Part shown: positions 38,101 to 46,616 of the stretch, piece after piece
Position numbering within the stretch: position 1 is the first letter of the stretch
Layout: the number at the start of each line of letters is the position of its first letter
Origin: UBA961 sp014191195
GTDB lineage: Bacteria; Bacteroidota; Ignavibacteria; Kapaibacteriales; UBA961
DNA length: 64,000 nucleotides
Direction: 5' to 3'
NCBI GenBank assembly: GCA_964204605.1
Contig: OZ123195.1
Span: 1,116,001 to 1,180,000, forward strand
Position numbers and translations under genes: made by a program
The notes under the pieces: generated by a model
What the model was told of the DNA's origin: nothing
The model's input: the letters and a program-made list of their open reading frames with translations, nothing else
The model's database searches: none

Positions 38101-38434
38101 GCAGATGCCTCTCTATATTAAGGCTGCACAATATATCTTAGAACATCAATACAATAGCATAGATACTACAGCAGTAAACCCAACATATTATTCACTGCAA
38201 AAATTTGAGTCAAAGACTGCATTTAACAAAAAAGGAGATATTGAAGAAAAAATTCAGTCAATTTTGGAAAAAACAGATCAAGAAATCCTAAAAATGAAAG
38301 AAGAGTATTTTCCTGTAAAACCACTTAATAAAGCTTCATGTACATATTGTGATTTTTCATCTATTTGTAGAATATATACTAAAACTCCTTCGCTTTCTGA
38401 ACAATTTTCCGAAGAGATAGATTCACATTTATGA
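35114..38434 (+). CDS. AddB-like PD-(D/E)XK nuclease with Fe-S cluster motif
   Basis: 1106-aa protein of the AddB/inactivated-helicase plus RecB-family nuclease type, used in double-strand-break end processing. The N-terminal P-loop position reads LIVPTGRRKRALERAL, without a GKT/S, so helicase ATP binding is probably lost. The C-terminal nuclease has the His in GNVYHSIFYRF, an Asp in KIDRIDI and IDYKTGS near residue 975. A Cys near 806 (DCGYKYF) and three in CTYCDFSSIC near 1076 fit the four-Cys iron-sulfur staple of AddB. No AddA gene is in the window. Confidence 0.82.
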   Translation: MSYILTNTAFNNLGNKKKRFREVLGDIIQQDELGIYCLIVPTGRRKRALERALIRDFYTVHSKPIQELSCYTLERFVLHIFNTLYPGEQYAIISDAYRLLLFEKAASASSLSFFSGNNENLSIHTIEKCAELLYGVRMDGIDSQSLFADIQQAIEDPDNISSHSIKDPSRLKDLASILKIYESYIGNTILDYPAVLQLVIKKLQQDPSLCQQFGNILLDGFSEFRVPELTFLSAFAHSNTPCACYLEYSSDNQPMFGNLNETFELLQQAGFLSDTIQDAFSTPQSSLFSHLREWLFNTKQTKSYPSSEDLITVLESTTVHNEVDSIAKFIKWKHEKENIPLHEMVIATRNPEDYSGIFREILPLHGIPVNITDRPKLTHSPLITAIFSILNLLIYQYQKKDIQKIFSSAYIRLPNTSAAEMYRLSIDFELITRKERLKSEFSHYNTETYWLNQLQHIIAKYTHNVNAFRAQNDMAKVKEFEGLLSSAIRIYSAIETIQSLLPRAKKTCSTKEFLGSIQTTLQHFGILQSIEELPLQQEVLSEAFTSISMKEEIERDVRALKTFIDTVQELTFILEHSQTHTFLTFQEYCKRLQTTIRGAKFQVKEKHGTGITITSLEQIRELDFKLIIMCGMVDGVFPLHYTADTFMGKELKESEERHIRRERMQFYLALIHHSPIDFPRSYLFSYPTNSKNGEHLIRSQFVDAILKVTVENQTLCTISDTKKIAGKSDFLQAYTSHAEHIHYRLKNENDENDNQSELKSIMTHAAYYWSAKGITERLSNPLHDSAVKTISDHKVFSVTELDEYIDCGYKYFADRILKLPSTETESNWFSSLERGNVYHSIFYRFYTYIQKEYSDSIVPKVQLIPAKRNEYQALLHSIAVEELSYMYYDHPFMELEKRTMFGDITQGIKGTLSRWLDGEIDSQKDGLFPALFETSFGDTYKRSNQIPPIHITNQILLQGKIDRIDISLDNSTFKIIDYKTGSSSISQKDVENGNKLQMPLYIKAAQYILEHQYNSIDTTAVNPTYYSLQKFESKTAFNKKGDIEEKIQSILEKTDQEILKMKEEYFPVKPLNKASCTYCDFSSICRIYTKTPSLSEQFSEEIDSHL

Positions 38435-38994
38435 TTATAGCATTTAATAAACCATTTGGTGTTCTTTCTCAGTTTACATCTGATTCCAGCACATATCGAA
38501 CATTATCTGCTTTTAATTTTCCACATGGTGTTTATCCACTTGGAAGATTAGATGCTGATTCTGAAGGATTATTATTATTAAGCGATGAAAAGCATATAAA
38601 TAATGCCTTATTACATCCAAATCATGCTCATAAAAGAACATATTGGGTGCAAGTAGAAGGTTCTATTCAAGATTCAGACTTATCTTCCATTAGAAGAGGA
38701 ACCTTAAGTATACAAGGTAGAATGCTTTTACCAGGTAATGCTGAAATATTGACAGATCCAACCGTAGAACCCAGAAATCCACCTATAAGAGTAAGAAAAT
38801 TTATTCCTGATTCATGGATTAGTCTTACTTTGATAGAAGGTAAAAATCGTCAAGTGAGAAAAATGACAGCTGCAATTGGATATCCAACTTTACGATTGAT
38901 AAGAGTAGCTATTGGAAATTTTAGGCCTAATGATATTCATCCTGGTACTTGGCGAGAAATAACTGCCAATGAATTAAATTCAATTTTTGCTTAA
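38431..38994 (+). CDS. 23S rRNA pseudouridine synthase, RluE-like
   Basis: 187-aa RsuA/RluB/E/F family enzyme without the N-terminal S4 domain, as in RluE (E. coli site U2457). The catalytic Asp is in GRLDADSEGLLLLS. ITLxEGKNRQVRKMTAAIGYPTLRLIR, seen here as TLIEGKNRQVRKMT, and the PPIRVRK segment favour RluE over RluB/F. The start overlaps the nuclease stop by 4 nt. Confidence 0.88.
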   Translation: MIIAFNKPFGVLSQFTSDSSTYRTLSAFNFPHGVYPLGRLDADSEGLLLLSDEKHINNALLHPNHAHKRTYWVQVEGSIQDSDLSSIRRGTLSIQGRMLLPGNAEILTDPTVEPRNPPIRVRKFIPDSWISLTLIEGKNRQVRKMTAAIGYPTLRLIRVAIGNFRPNDIHPGTWREITANELNSIFA

Positions 38995-39008
38995 TTTTTT
39001 TATAAACA

Positions 39009-39722
39009 ATGGATTGTCTATATGCTCCCGATCTTCATGAAGATTCTACAATTATCAGTGTAGAAAAAGATGAAGTAAAACATGCTAAATCGCTTAGACT
39101 AAAGATAGGTGAAAGAGTTCTTTTAAGCTCTGGTACTGGTTTAATTGCTTTATGTACTGTAGAATCTATCAATAGTTATCAAGCTGTATTTTCTATTCAT
39201 GAAATAAGAAAAAATATTCATGAATTACCCGGTAGATTTGCTATTGCAATAGGAATATTGCATAATAAAGATAGAATGGAATACATGGTTGAAAAACTTA
39301 CTGAATTAGGTATAACAGACTTTTACCCTTTAATAAGTACTCATGCTGAATCGCATTCTTGTGATGAAAAAAGATTAATGAGTAAAATGGTATCTGCCTT
39401 AAAACAATGCAAAAGAAGTATATTACCAGTTTTACATAAACCTATTACAATTAATGAGTTGCTTACTATTTCTGCACAATATACTATCCATATATTAGCT
39501 GATCCAAGTGGTAAGAATAGTATCGATTATCCTGAGTATACCAATACTAATAACAATTCGATAATCGCTTTTATTGGTCCAGAAGGAGGTTTTTCTGCTC
39601 AAGAATTGCAGATAATTTCATCAATTTCTACGATTCAAACTTTGTCTTTAGGCAATAGAAGATTAAGAGCAGAAACAGCTGCAATTGCAGTAAGTTCTAT
39701 TATACAATATACTTGGCAATAA
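39009..39722 (+). CDS. rsmE: 16S rRNA (uracil1498-N3)-methyltransferase
   Basis: 237-aa SPOUT methyltransferase. N-terminal PUA-like segment with HAKSLRLKIGE, then the trefoil-knot part with EKLTELGITDFYPL, FIGPEGGFSAQE and SLGNRRLRAETAAI, the conserved SAM-binding knot loops. Only 14 nt separate it from the RluE-like gene, so two rRNA modification genes are co-transcribed. Confidence 0.93.
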   Translation: MDCLYAPDLHEDSTIISVEKDEVKHAKSLRLKIGERVLLSSGTGLIALCTVESINSYQAVFSIHEIRKNIHELPGRFAIAIGILHNKDRMEYMVEKLTELGITDFYPLISTHAESHSCDEKRLMSKMVSALKQCKRSILPVLHKPITINELLTISAQYTIHILADPSGKNSIDYPEYTNTNNNSIIAFIGPEGGFSAQELQIISSISTIQTLSLGNRRLRAETAAIAVSSIIQYTWQ

Positions 39723-39795
39723 AGTTTTATTTTAGTGTAGATATGCAGCATTGCAACAACATAATATCTATTTTTCTTTCTTATATGAAAATCCT

Positions 39796-42700
39796 ATGAA
39801 GTACCGTTTAATACTCCCGATTATCATTTTTATATGTTCATGTCCCTTTTTTAGCGCAAATGCTCAATTTACTGGGATTGATGCTAGCCAATTTCCAACA
39901 ATTAAAGCATATGGCGGAGGTACTATTTTTAATAATGCAAAATCAACTGATTTTAGTATTGTAGAAAATGGACAAGTAATGCAAAATGGCTTATCAGTTC
40001 AATGCTCAACTGCAGTCAATGATCCATCTGTAAATGTAGTAATGGTTTTGGATATTAGCGAATCCATGAATGAAAAAATGAGTAATGGAAGAACAAAATT
40101 AGAATGGGTAAAAAATGGTGCTAAAAACTTTGTTAATTCATTGATATTTAATGGAACTACACAATGTGCTATTGTTACATTTAATGGCAATTCTTATATA
40201 CATTTAGGATTTCAAAATAATGCTCAATCTGTATTAAATGCAATAGATGCAATTAGCTATGGCATCGGGGCAACTATATATGATAATCCATTAATTGACC
40301 CCAAAAATAGTGTGGTTGCATTATTTAAAACCACACCATCTTGGATAAGAAGAGTAGTTATTTTTCTTACAGATGGAACCCCAACCCAAGCACCACAAAC
40401 AAATAGCATTATTAATCAATTAAAGTCATTAAATACTACTTTATACGCAATTGCTTTGTCTTTTGATGCAAGCCCTGATTTACGCACAATAGCATCTCAA
40501 ACTGGTGGTACTACATCTGTAGCTTACAATGAAGAAATGTTAGTAAATATTTATAAAGAATTAGGAAATACAAGGCCTACCATTACATATTGCTGGCTTA
40601 CATATATAGCACCATATGGATGCGATGATAACAGTTTAAATAGGACAGTGCAGCTTACTTATAAGCCTACTAATTTAAGACAAACCTTTTCCTATACTGC
40701 ACCTGCAAATAGTATAGCACGTATTCAAAATTCTGCTATCACTTTGCCACCTTTCCCTGATATTGCTCCTGGGCAGACATCTACTCAACAGTATACAATT
40801 ACAGCAGTAAACAGCGATATAAATGTGACAGGATTTTTTTCTAGCTTACCTGCTAATTTTTCTATTATTAATTGGGGTGGCTCAGCTCCACCATTCCTTC
40901 TAAAAAAGGATCAATCAAGAGTAGTAACCGCTCAGTTTTCACAAACTTCTCCAAGAGATGTTCGCACAGGATTTTTACGAATAAATGGCAATCCTTGTTC
41001 CTCGGCTCCATTATACTTAAGCGGTGGTTCAAGAAAAGTTGTGCTGATAAGTCCAAATGGTTCTGAAGTATTTAGTTCTTGTGATTCAATTCTTATTACA
41101 TGGGGCGGGGTAGAAGCATTAGATACTGTAAGAATCCACTATAGTAGTAATGGTGGTGCTTCATGGCATCTAATATCAAATTCAGCAACAGGATTAAGCT
41201 ATAAGTGGAAATCCCCAAAACAAGATAATTATATGATAAGGGTTTCTGCATTTACTTCTAGGTATGGAAGTATTTTTAATGCTACTGCAGGGGGTATTGG
41301 TTTAGACACAATTGGAGGAATTGGAGTTTCTGCAGATGCATCTTCTTTTGCGTTTACAGGAACCTATGATAAGCAATTAACAGCTAATTCATTAAGCATT
41401 AGCTCTACAAGAAATAAAGATATGTTTATTGCTAAATGCAAAGATCAAACAGTAAATTGGTTAAAAACAAGCTCTGTATTTTATCCAAAATATTTACCAT
41501 ATACTTCTTGTGCGGGCAAAGCAGTGATTGTAGATTCTGCCGATAATATATATCATATTTCTGATATTGTTAGGACTGTCAATTCTGGCAGACAATCGTT
41601 AATCCTCAGTAAAATTAGTTCTAATGGAAATCTTGATTGGTCAAAAGAAATTCTTGCCACTCAACAAAGCTTGATTGCTCATAATATAGGCAAGGATTCT
41701 ATTGGTAATTATTATCTAACTGGTACCTATAATGGACAATTAAGTGTCCAATTAAAAGCTGGTAAAACTTCTAGCATAATTACAATTTTGCCAAAGCTTT
41801 TTACTTTAAGTTTTGATGCAAATGGTAATTTTTTAATGCTAAAAGATAGTATCTCCAAAGCATATCCTAAAATACCTGCTGATACAGCAAAAGATACTCT
41901 TGGTTATGTGTATACGATTAAATCTTATAAAAATACTCTTACTTTAAGTGATACTTCATTTAAAAGTATTGGTTCACAAGATATAGCCATTAGAGTGTCT
42001 GGAAGAATAATGACACCATTTGACGAAAGTGATGCACCGTTTTCGATAACAACTCCGCTTCTTACTGTAACAGCTTCTACAATCAATTTTACAGGCGTTG
42101 AAGGCGTGCTTGTAGGAGACAAAAAAGACAGCGTTTTCAATGGCTTTTTATGCAATAGAAGTAAAGCACAAGTTGTATTAGATCAATCAATTATTCAAGG
42201 AATTGATTCTACACAATTTGAAGTATTACAACCTAATGCAGGCACTTTGATTCTACCTGATTCTTGTATTCCATGTATCATACGATTTTCGCCAACAACT
42301 AGCGGAAAGAAACAAGCTATTATCGTTCTAGGTAATTCTTGCATTAATGTACAAGCATCTATTTATGCAGAAGCATATGCAATGTCTGCTTCGTTAATAC
42401 CAATTCAATGGAATCAAAGAAGAGTAAAAACGAATAAAACATTATTCTCTTTGTTTAAAAATGAAGGTGAAATACCTTTAACCATTATATCATTATCGAA
42501 TAAAGATATAAGTCATTTTGTGCTTGATAATACTATCTCATTACCAATGACAATTCTGCCTGGAGATTCAGCAGTATTATCGGTAACTTTTACACCAACA
42601 GATACAATACAATATCATGATACTTTGATGGTAGAATGTAAAGAGTTACAATCTCCCCTATTGGCTTCTTTAGATGGAATAGGAATTTTACCCGTATTTT

Positions 42701-44055
42701 CATCTAAAGGATATACATTTGCTGATAGTAAAACAGGGATAAAATCTTCGGAGATTGGCCTTATATCTACTATTAATACTTCACAAAACATGAATATGTA
42801 TGTGAAGTCAGCATTACTCTCACACAATGCTGGAGATTTTACACTTGATTCTCTTTCTGTATTACCAAATTCCTTGAGTATACTAGATAGTCACAAAACT
42901 TTTATCGGATTTAAACCTATAAAATCAGGACTAAGAACAGCATATTTGGTATTTGAACACGATGCAATTGCGGGTCCAGAAGAAAATCCACTCACCTTTG
43001 ATAGTGTTCTTATACAAGGTATCGGCATTTCATCTGAATTATTACCAGATACAGTACTGGATTTTGGTACTATAAATAGCTGTGATAAAGCTATGAAATC
43101 GCTAGCAATTAAAAATCCTAATGCACAAGATATTGCTATTATTGGTATGAATTGGGAGTTTTCACTATCTACTAATGCTTCGCATATCAATGCATTAGTA
43201 AATCTACCATTTATCATTCCAGCAAATGGAGAAACAAGATTTCCTGTGCAATTTATTCCTGATGGGAAGCAATCATATGAAGCAAAACTTCATCTAATTT
43301 CAGAGGATTCTTCCATATATACTGTTATGATATTTGGGAAAGCAGAAACTATTGCTTCTATAGTTACCATAACATCTTCAAATCAATTGTTTTCTGTAAA
43401 GCCCGGTGAATCACAAAAGATTTCAATTTCAGCTACATTATCTAAAGATTTAACGCAACCACTATTACAAGCATGCACATTATCATTACTCTATGATCCC
43501 TCATTGTATTCACTGCGAAATTCAATTGTCTCATTGGATAATAATTGGCAATGGACATCAACTTCTATTGACAATGGAAAAGGTATAGCATTGATAGAAG
43601 GTAAAGCAACTATTCCATCAATTGCATTCCCAAAAAATCAAGTAGCTGAGTGTACCTTTGATTCATATTTAAACATAGATAAAAAACTACCCATACAGAT
43701 TACATTAACAACTAATACTCCTTGTATAGATACAGGTTATGGATCGATTAATACTGAATTACAACCTGTTTGCTATAATCCAGGAAGAATTATTGGAAGT
43801 AATGGAATTCCATTAGCAATTTCAATTGTTGATATGCCATATTCCTCTAAAATTGTACATATTTCTTTGCCATTTGAAGCAATATCTGATGCTATAGTAG
43901 TAGATATCAAAGGGAGAATATTTCCATTAATGAATAAAGAATTTAAGAAATCTGGTCTTTATGAATATATGCTACCGAATATCCCTCAAGGCTTTTATAC
44001 AGTGATTGTTTATAATGGAATATATCAGCAAAGCCAATCATTTATACATGATTAA
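39796..44055 (+). CDS. Large secreted vWA / ASH / SBBP protein
   Basis: 1420 aa. Signal peptide to about residue 24 (LILPIIIFICSCPFF, then ANAQ). A von Willebrand A domain lies at about 80-260 with the MIDAS DISES (Asp86) and TDGTPT. After it come a beta-sandwich segment, a region of SBBP-like repeats (TYDKQLTAN, NLDWSKEI, NYYLTGTYNGQL) and two or more ASH/choice-of-anchor-D domains. The last 75 residues, ending PQGFYTVIVYNG, resemble a T9SS sorting domain. Probably a surface adhesin or structural protein. ATG 39796 is preferred to the TTG at 39751 because it begins the signal peptide. Confidence 0.78.
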   Translation: MKYRLILPIIIFICSCPFFSANAQFTGIDASQFPTIKAYGGGTIFNNAKSTDFSIVENGQVMQNGLSVQCSTAVNDPSVNVVMVLDISESMNEKMSNGRTKLEWVKNGAKNFVNSLIFNGTTQCAIVTFNGNSYIHLGFQNNAQSVLNAIDAISYGIGATIYDNPLIDPKNSVVALFKTTPSWIRRVVIFLTDGTPTQAPQTNSIINQLKSLNTTLYAIALSFDASPDLRTIASQTGGTTSVAYNEEMLVNIYKELGNTRPTITYCWLTYIAPYGCDDNSLNRTVQLTYKPTNLRQTFSYTAPANSIARIQNSAITLPPFPDIAPGQTSTQQYTITAVNSDINVTGFFSSLPANFSIINWGGSAPPFLLKKDQSRVVTAQFSQTSPRDVRTGFLRINGNPCSSAPLYLSGGSRKVVLISPNGSEVFSSCDSILITWGGVEALDTVRIHYSSNGGASWHLISNSATGLSYKWKSPKQDNYMIRVSAFTSRYGSIFNATAGGIGLDTIGGIGVSADASSFAFTGTYDKQLTANSLSISSTRNKDMFIAKCKDQTVNWLKTSSVFYPKYLPYTSCAGKAVIVDSADNIYHISDIVRTVNSGRQSLILSKISSNGNLDWSKEILATQQSLIAHNIGKDSIGNYYLTGTYNGQLSVQLKAGKTSSIITILPKLFTLSFDANGNFLMLKDSISKAYPKIPADTAKDTLGYVYTIKSYKNTLTLSDTSFKSIGSQDIAIRVSGRIMTPFDESDAPFSITTPLLTVTASTINFTGVEGVLVGDKKDSVFNGFLCNRSKAQVVLDQSIIQGIDSTQFEVLQPNAGTLILPDSCIPCIIRFSPTTSGKKQAIIVLGNSCINVQASIYAEAYAMSASLIPIQWNQRRVKTNKTLFSLFKNEGEIPLTIISLSNKDISHFVLDNTISLPMTILPGDSAVLSVTFTPTDTIQYHDTLMVECKELQSPLLASLDGIGILPVFSSKGYTFADSKTGIKSSEIGLISTINTSQNMNMYVKSALLSHNAGDFTLDSLSVLPNSLSILDSHKTFIGFKPIKSGLRTAYLVFEHDAIAGPEENPLTFDSVLIQGIGISSELLPDTVLDFGTINSCDKAMKSLAIKNPNAQDIAIIGMNWEFSLSTNASHINALVNLPFIIPANGETRFPVQFIPDGKQSYEAKLHLISEDSSIYTVMIFGKAETIASIVTITSSNQLFSVKPGESQKISISATLSKDLTQPLLQACTLSLLYDPSLYSLRNSIVSLDNNWQWTSTSIDNGKGIALIEGKATIPSIAFPKNQVAECTFDSYLNIDKKLPIQITLTTNTPCIDTGYGSINTELQPVCYNPGRIIGSNGIPLAISIVDMPYSSKIVHISLPFEAISDAIVVDIKGRIFPLMNKEFKKSGLYEYMLPNIPQGFYTVIVYNGIYQQSQSFIHD

Positions 44056-44067
44056 ATAATAGTAAAT

Positions 44068-45258
44068 ATGAACACAATATTATCCGAAATACAAGCCATT
44101 AATTCTGAGATTATTAATAATAGACGTCATCTACATACGTATCCAGAATTATCATTCAAAGAATATCAAACATGTGCATTTATTTGCTCTGTGTTAGATA
44201 ATATGCTGATACCATATCAAATTGTGGCAGAAACAGGAATTGTTGCTTTGATAGGCAATGGAGACCGTTGTATAGCCCTTCGAGCAGATATCGATGCCTT
44301 ACCCATGGAAGAAGAAACAGGACTTGATTTTAAGTCTGTACATCCTGGTATTATGCATGCTTGTGGACATGATGCGCATACTGCTATGTTATTAGGGGCT
44401 GCAAAAGTTCTGAAAGCTCGTGAAACATCTTTACAAGGTACTGTTAAATTGATTTTTCAACCTGGTGAAGAAAAAGTTCCTGGTGGGGCAAGCCTTATGG
44501 TTGCTGCAGGAGTATTGGAAAATCCTAAACCTGAAGTAATCTTTGGACAACATGTCTACCCGGATGCACCAGCTGGAACATTCTTGATTTGTTCGGGTCC
44601 AACAATGGCTTCTGCTGATGAATTGTATTGGACAATTAAAGGTAAAGGGGCTCATGCAGCACAACCTCATCAAGGAATTGATCCAATTGTGATTGCAGCT
44701 GAGTTAATTATGCATTTGCAGACATTAATTACAAAAAGTAGGAATCCATTATTACCTGGAGTATTAGGCATCACTTCGATTCATGGAGGCTCTGCAACAA
44801 ATATAATACCCGAATCTGTAGAAATGAAAGGTACATTAAGATCTTTCGACCCAATGTGGAGAGAAAAGGCTATTACTATGATTCAAGAACATTCAGAGAA
44901 ACTATGTCAATTACATGGTGCCGAATGCTCTGTAACAATCTTAAGAGGATATCCTGCTGTATATAATAATGAACAAGCAACTTCATTTGCTAGAACGTCT
45001 GCAGAAAAGATTGTAGGTAGTTCATCAATTACTGATTTTGAACCAAAAATGTGGGGAGAAGATTTTGCTTATTATGGAGCTTATATACCAGCTGCTTTTT
45101 GGATGCTAGGGGTTAGACCTGATAATAAAGAAACAATGCCCGGACTTCATAATCCAAGATTTACCCCGGATGAAAGTGCATTATCTACCGGAGCAGCTTT
45201 ATTAGCTAATACTGCAATCGATTGGCTTGCCAATGATTCCCCTTTTTCTCACACTTAA
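44068..45258 (+). CDS. M20 family amidohydrolase (N-acyl amino acid / hippurate hydrolase-like)
   Basis: 396-aa zinc peptidase-like hydrolase of the M20D group. Motifs: RRHLHTYPELSFKE at the N terminus, ALRADIDALPM, the metal-binding HACGHDAHTAMLLG, FQPGEEKVPGGA with the catalytic Glu, and a lid domain with GKGAHAAQPHQGIDP. It removes acyl groups from amino acids or cleaves small amide conjugates; exact substrate unknown. No signal peptide. It starts 12 nt after the vWA protein gene. Confidence 0.92.
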   Translation: MNTILSEIQAINSEIINNRRHLHTYPELSFKEYQTCAFICSVLDNMLIPYQIVAETGIVALIGNGDRCIALRADIDALPMEEETGLDFKSVHPGIMHACGHDAHTAMLLGAAKVLKARETSLQGTVKLIFQPGEEKVPGGASLMVAAGVLENPKPEVIFGQHVYPDAPAGTFLICSGPTMASADELYWTIKGKGAHAAQPHQGIDPIVIAAELIMHLQTLITKSRNPLLPGVLGITSIHGGSATNIIPESVEMKGTLRSFDPMWREKAITMIQEHSEKLCQLHGAECSVTILRGYPAVYNNEQATSFARTSAEKIVGSSSITDFEPKMWGEDFAYYGAYIPAAFWMLGVRPDNKETMPGLHNPRFTPDESALSTGAALLANTAIDWLANDSPFSHT

Positions 45259-45266
45259 GAGTACAT

Positions 45267-45680
45267 ATGAAGAATATGCAAACATATAGCTATCCTATTA
45301 TCTTTTTTGATAGTACATGCATATTATGTAATTCTTCTATACAATTTATTCTTCGTCATGAACACAGTTCATTATCTCATTTTGCCCCTTTAAATGGAAT
45401 AATATTTTCTGAATTATATGCTCCATCAATAACAGATATTCCAGATTCTATCTTGGTATATAAAAATGGTGTTTTTTTAAGTAAAACTGAAGCAATCATT
45501 GCTATCATGATTACAATGGGGTTTTATTGGAAATATCTTGCCGCACTATTATGGTTAATTCCCCCCTTTTTAAGAAATGCTATCTATGATTATATCGCTA
45601 TTAACCGAATACAATGGTTTGGTAGGCAAGAATCATGTTTATTACCAAATACAGAAAATATCCATCGTTTTCACAGCTAA
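45267..45680 (+). CDS. DCC family (DUF393) thiol-disulfide oxidoreductase-like protein
   Basis: 137 aa. The family signature DxxCxxC is present as FDSTCILCNSS near residue 15, and a LLWLIPPFLRNAIYDYIA segment near the C terminus is typical. Predicted redox-active, thioredoxin-like protein; partner unknown. It closes the plus-strand run and converges with the lipoprotein gene with a 4-nt overlap. Confidence 0.85.
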   Translation: MKNMQTYSYPIIFFDSTCILCNSSIQFILRHEHSSLSHFAPLNGIIFSELYAPSITDIPDSILVYKNGVFLSKTEAIIAIMITMGFYWKYLAALLWLIPPFLRNAIYDYIAINRIQWFGRQESCLLPNTENIHRFHS

Positions 45681-46120
45681 TTTTTTCTTTTTTTGGGAGG
45701 AAGATATAATTCTGCAGTCCTTTTTATCATAAGTAAAGCCTCTTTAAAATCTGTACGATGAGAAGCAGGAAAACCCTGTTTTTCATCATAATATTCTATA
45801 ATAGTATCTTTTCTAAAAAAGGTAGTAATTCGAATATTGGCTCTACAATAGGGTTGGTCTGGATGAGAAGTAAGTAATAAACGTACTTCTCTCTCATTTA
45901 AAGCCCCTGATCTAATATATTTAATGGATATTAAACTATCTTTTGAAAAATCATATAGTAAAAAACCATAACTAGGAAGAGAATCTTTAACCTGTCTAAT
46001 ACATTGTTCACTTGAAGACTTCGGTATTTTTATAGAAAAATATCGTAAAGAATCTCCGCTAGCACAGCTCCATAATATCACGATTGAGAGTACACAGATG
46101 AAATGTTTTGTAGATCTCAT
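45677..46120 (-). CDS. Putative lipoprotein of unknown function
   Basis: 147 aa from ATG 46120, which begins a lipoprotein signal: MRSTKHFICVLSIVILWSC with Cys19 as the lipidation site. The longer frame to 46150 adds ten residues ahead of this and overlaps the neighbour, so it is less likely. The mature part is mixed alpha/beta and basic at the C terminus (YLPPKKRKN); no family recognised. It lies 4 nt after the ubiquitin-like gene, which makes a two-gene operon. Confidence 0.7.
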   Translation of the reverse strand: MRSTKHFICVLSIVILWSCASGDSLRYFSIKIPKSSSEQCIRQVKDSLPSYGFLLYDFSKDSLISIKYIRSGALNEREVRLLLTSHPDQPYCRANIRITTFFRKDTIIEYYDEKQGFPASHRTDFKEALLMIKRTAELYLPPKKRKN

Positions 46121-46124
46121 ACCA

Positions 46125-46379
46125 TTATTCTTTATGGCAAGTGCCACCATCTGCTAAGATAATTAAATCTCCTTGTTGTGTTCCCCTTGATATCAAGGAA
46201 TCCTGAGGCAAATATTCCCAATCTTTTGAAAGATTATACATACCTATTCTATCTTGATTAGAAGTATAGAAACCAATGCCCTCGGCAATGATTGGAATAA
46301 TATCATTTAACAGTAAATGTTCATTTACATTCATTCTATAAATTTGCCCAGAATAACCGCGGCATATAAATATTTCCAT
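46125..46379 (-). CDS. Small ubiquitin-like (YukD/EsaB-type) protein
   Basis: 84 aa from ATG 46379, which has AAAGGAAA upstream; the frame continues back to 46547, but that part overlaps the riboswitch region antisense and is not protein-like. The sequence has the beta-grasp pattern of YukD/EsaB proteins: a first hairpin (MEIFICRGYSGQIYRMNV), the LLLNDIIPIIAEGIG helix, MYNLSKDWEYLP and the closing RGTQQGDLIILADGG. It ends GGTCHKE, a double glycine five residues from the C terminus. No type VII secretion, E1, E2 or JAB genes are nearby. Function unknown. Confidence 0.7.
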   Translation of the reverse strand: MEIFICRGYSGQIYRMNVNEHLLLNDIIPIIAEGIGFYTSNQDRIGMYNLSKDWEYLPQDSLISRGTQQGDLIILADGGTCHKE

Positions 46380-46450
46380 ATAATTTCCTTTTTTAATAAG
46401 ATAAATTACAGATTTTATATAAAAGTGTATCTGTTTACAAATAAATCTCT

Positions 46451-46458
46451 TAGTTTTG
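46451..46458 (+). promoter_or_regulatory. -7 promoter element ahead of the TPP riboswitch
   Basis: TAGTTTTG matches TAnnTTTG exactly and would place the transcription start near 46465, just where the riboswitch P1 stem begins. No good -33 TTTG is seen at the expected distance. Confidence 0.5.
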
Positions 46459-46464
46459 ATATGT

Positions 46465-46542
46465 CCGTTAGAGGTGCCGATATATTCGGCTGAGATTATA
46501 CTCTTTGAACCTGATCCAGTTAATACTGGCGTAGGAAAACGA
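46465..46542 (+). promoter_or_regulatory. TPP riboswitch (THI box)
   Basis: Contains the conserved aptamer parts in order: GAGGTGCC, GGCTGAGA (CTGAGA at 46490-46495), CTCTTTGAACCTGATC (ACCTGATC at 46509-46516), the CCAGTTAATACTGG stem and GCGTAGGAAA. P1 closes by CGTT at 46466-46469 with AACG at 46538-46541. It binds thiamine pyrophosphate and should shut off the downstream TonB receptor gene. A small hairpin ATTTCC/GGAAAT at 46555-46572 follows and may belong to the expression platform. Confidence 0.93.
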
Positions 46543-46616
46543 TTCATATCTCTTATTTCCCAATGTGGAAATATCTTCTGCGGAATAACTATTTATATAC
46601 TTATTCTGCTCTTACC

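Noticed and set aside
46380..46547. N-terminal extension of the ubiquitin-like protein
   Set aside because: The extra 56 codons lie antisense to the riboswitch and its promoter, and a good ribosome site precedes the internal ATG at 46379.
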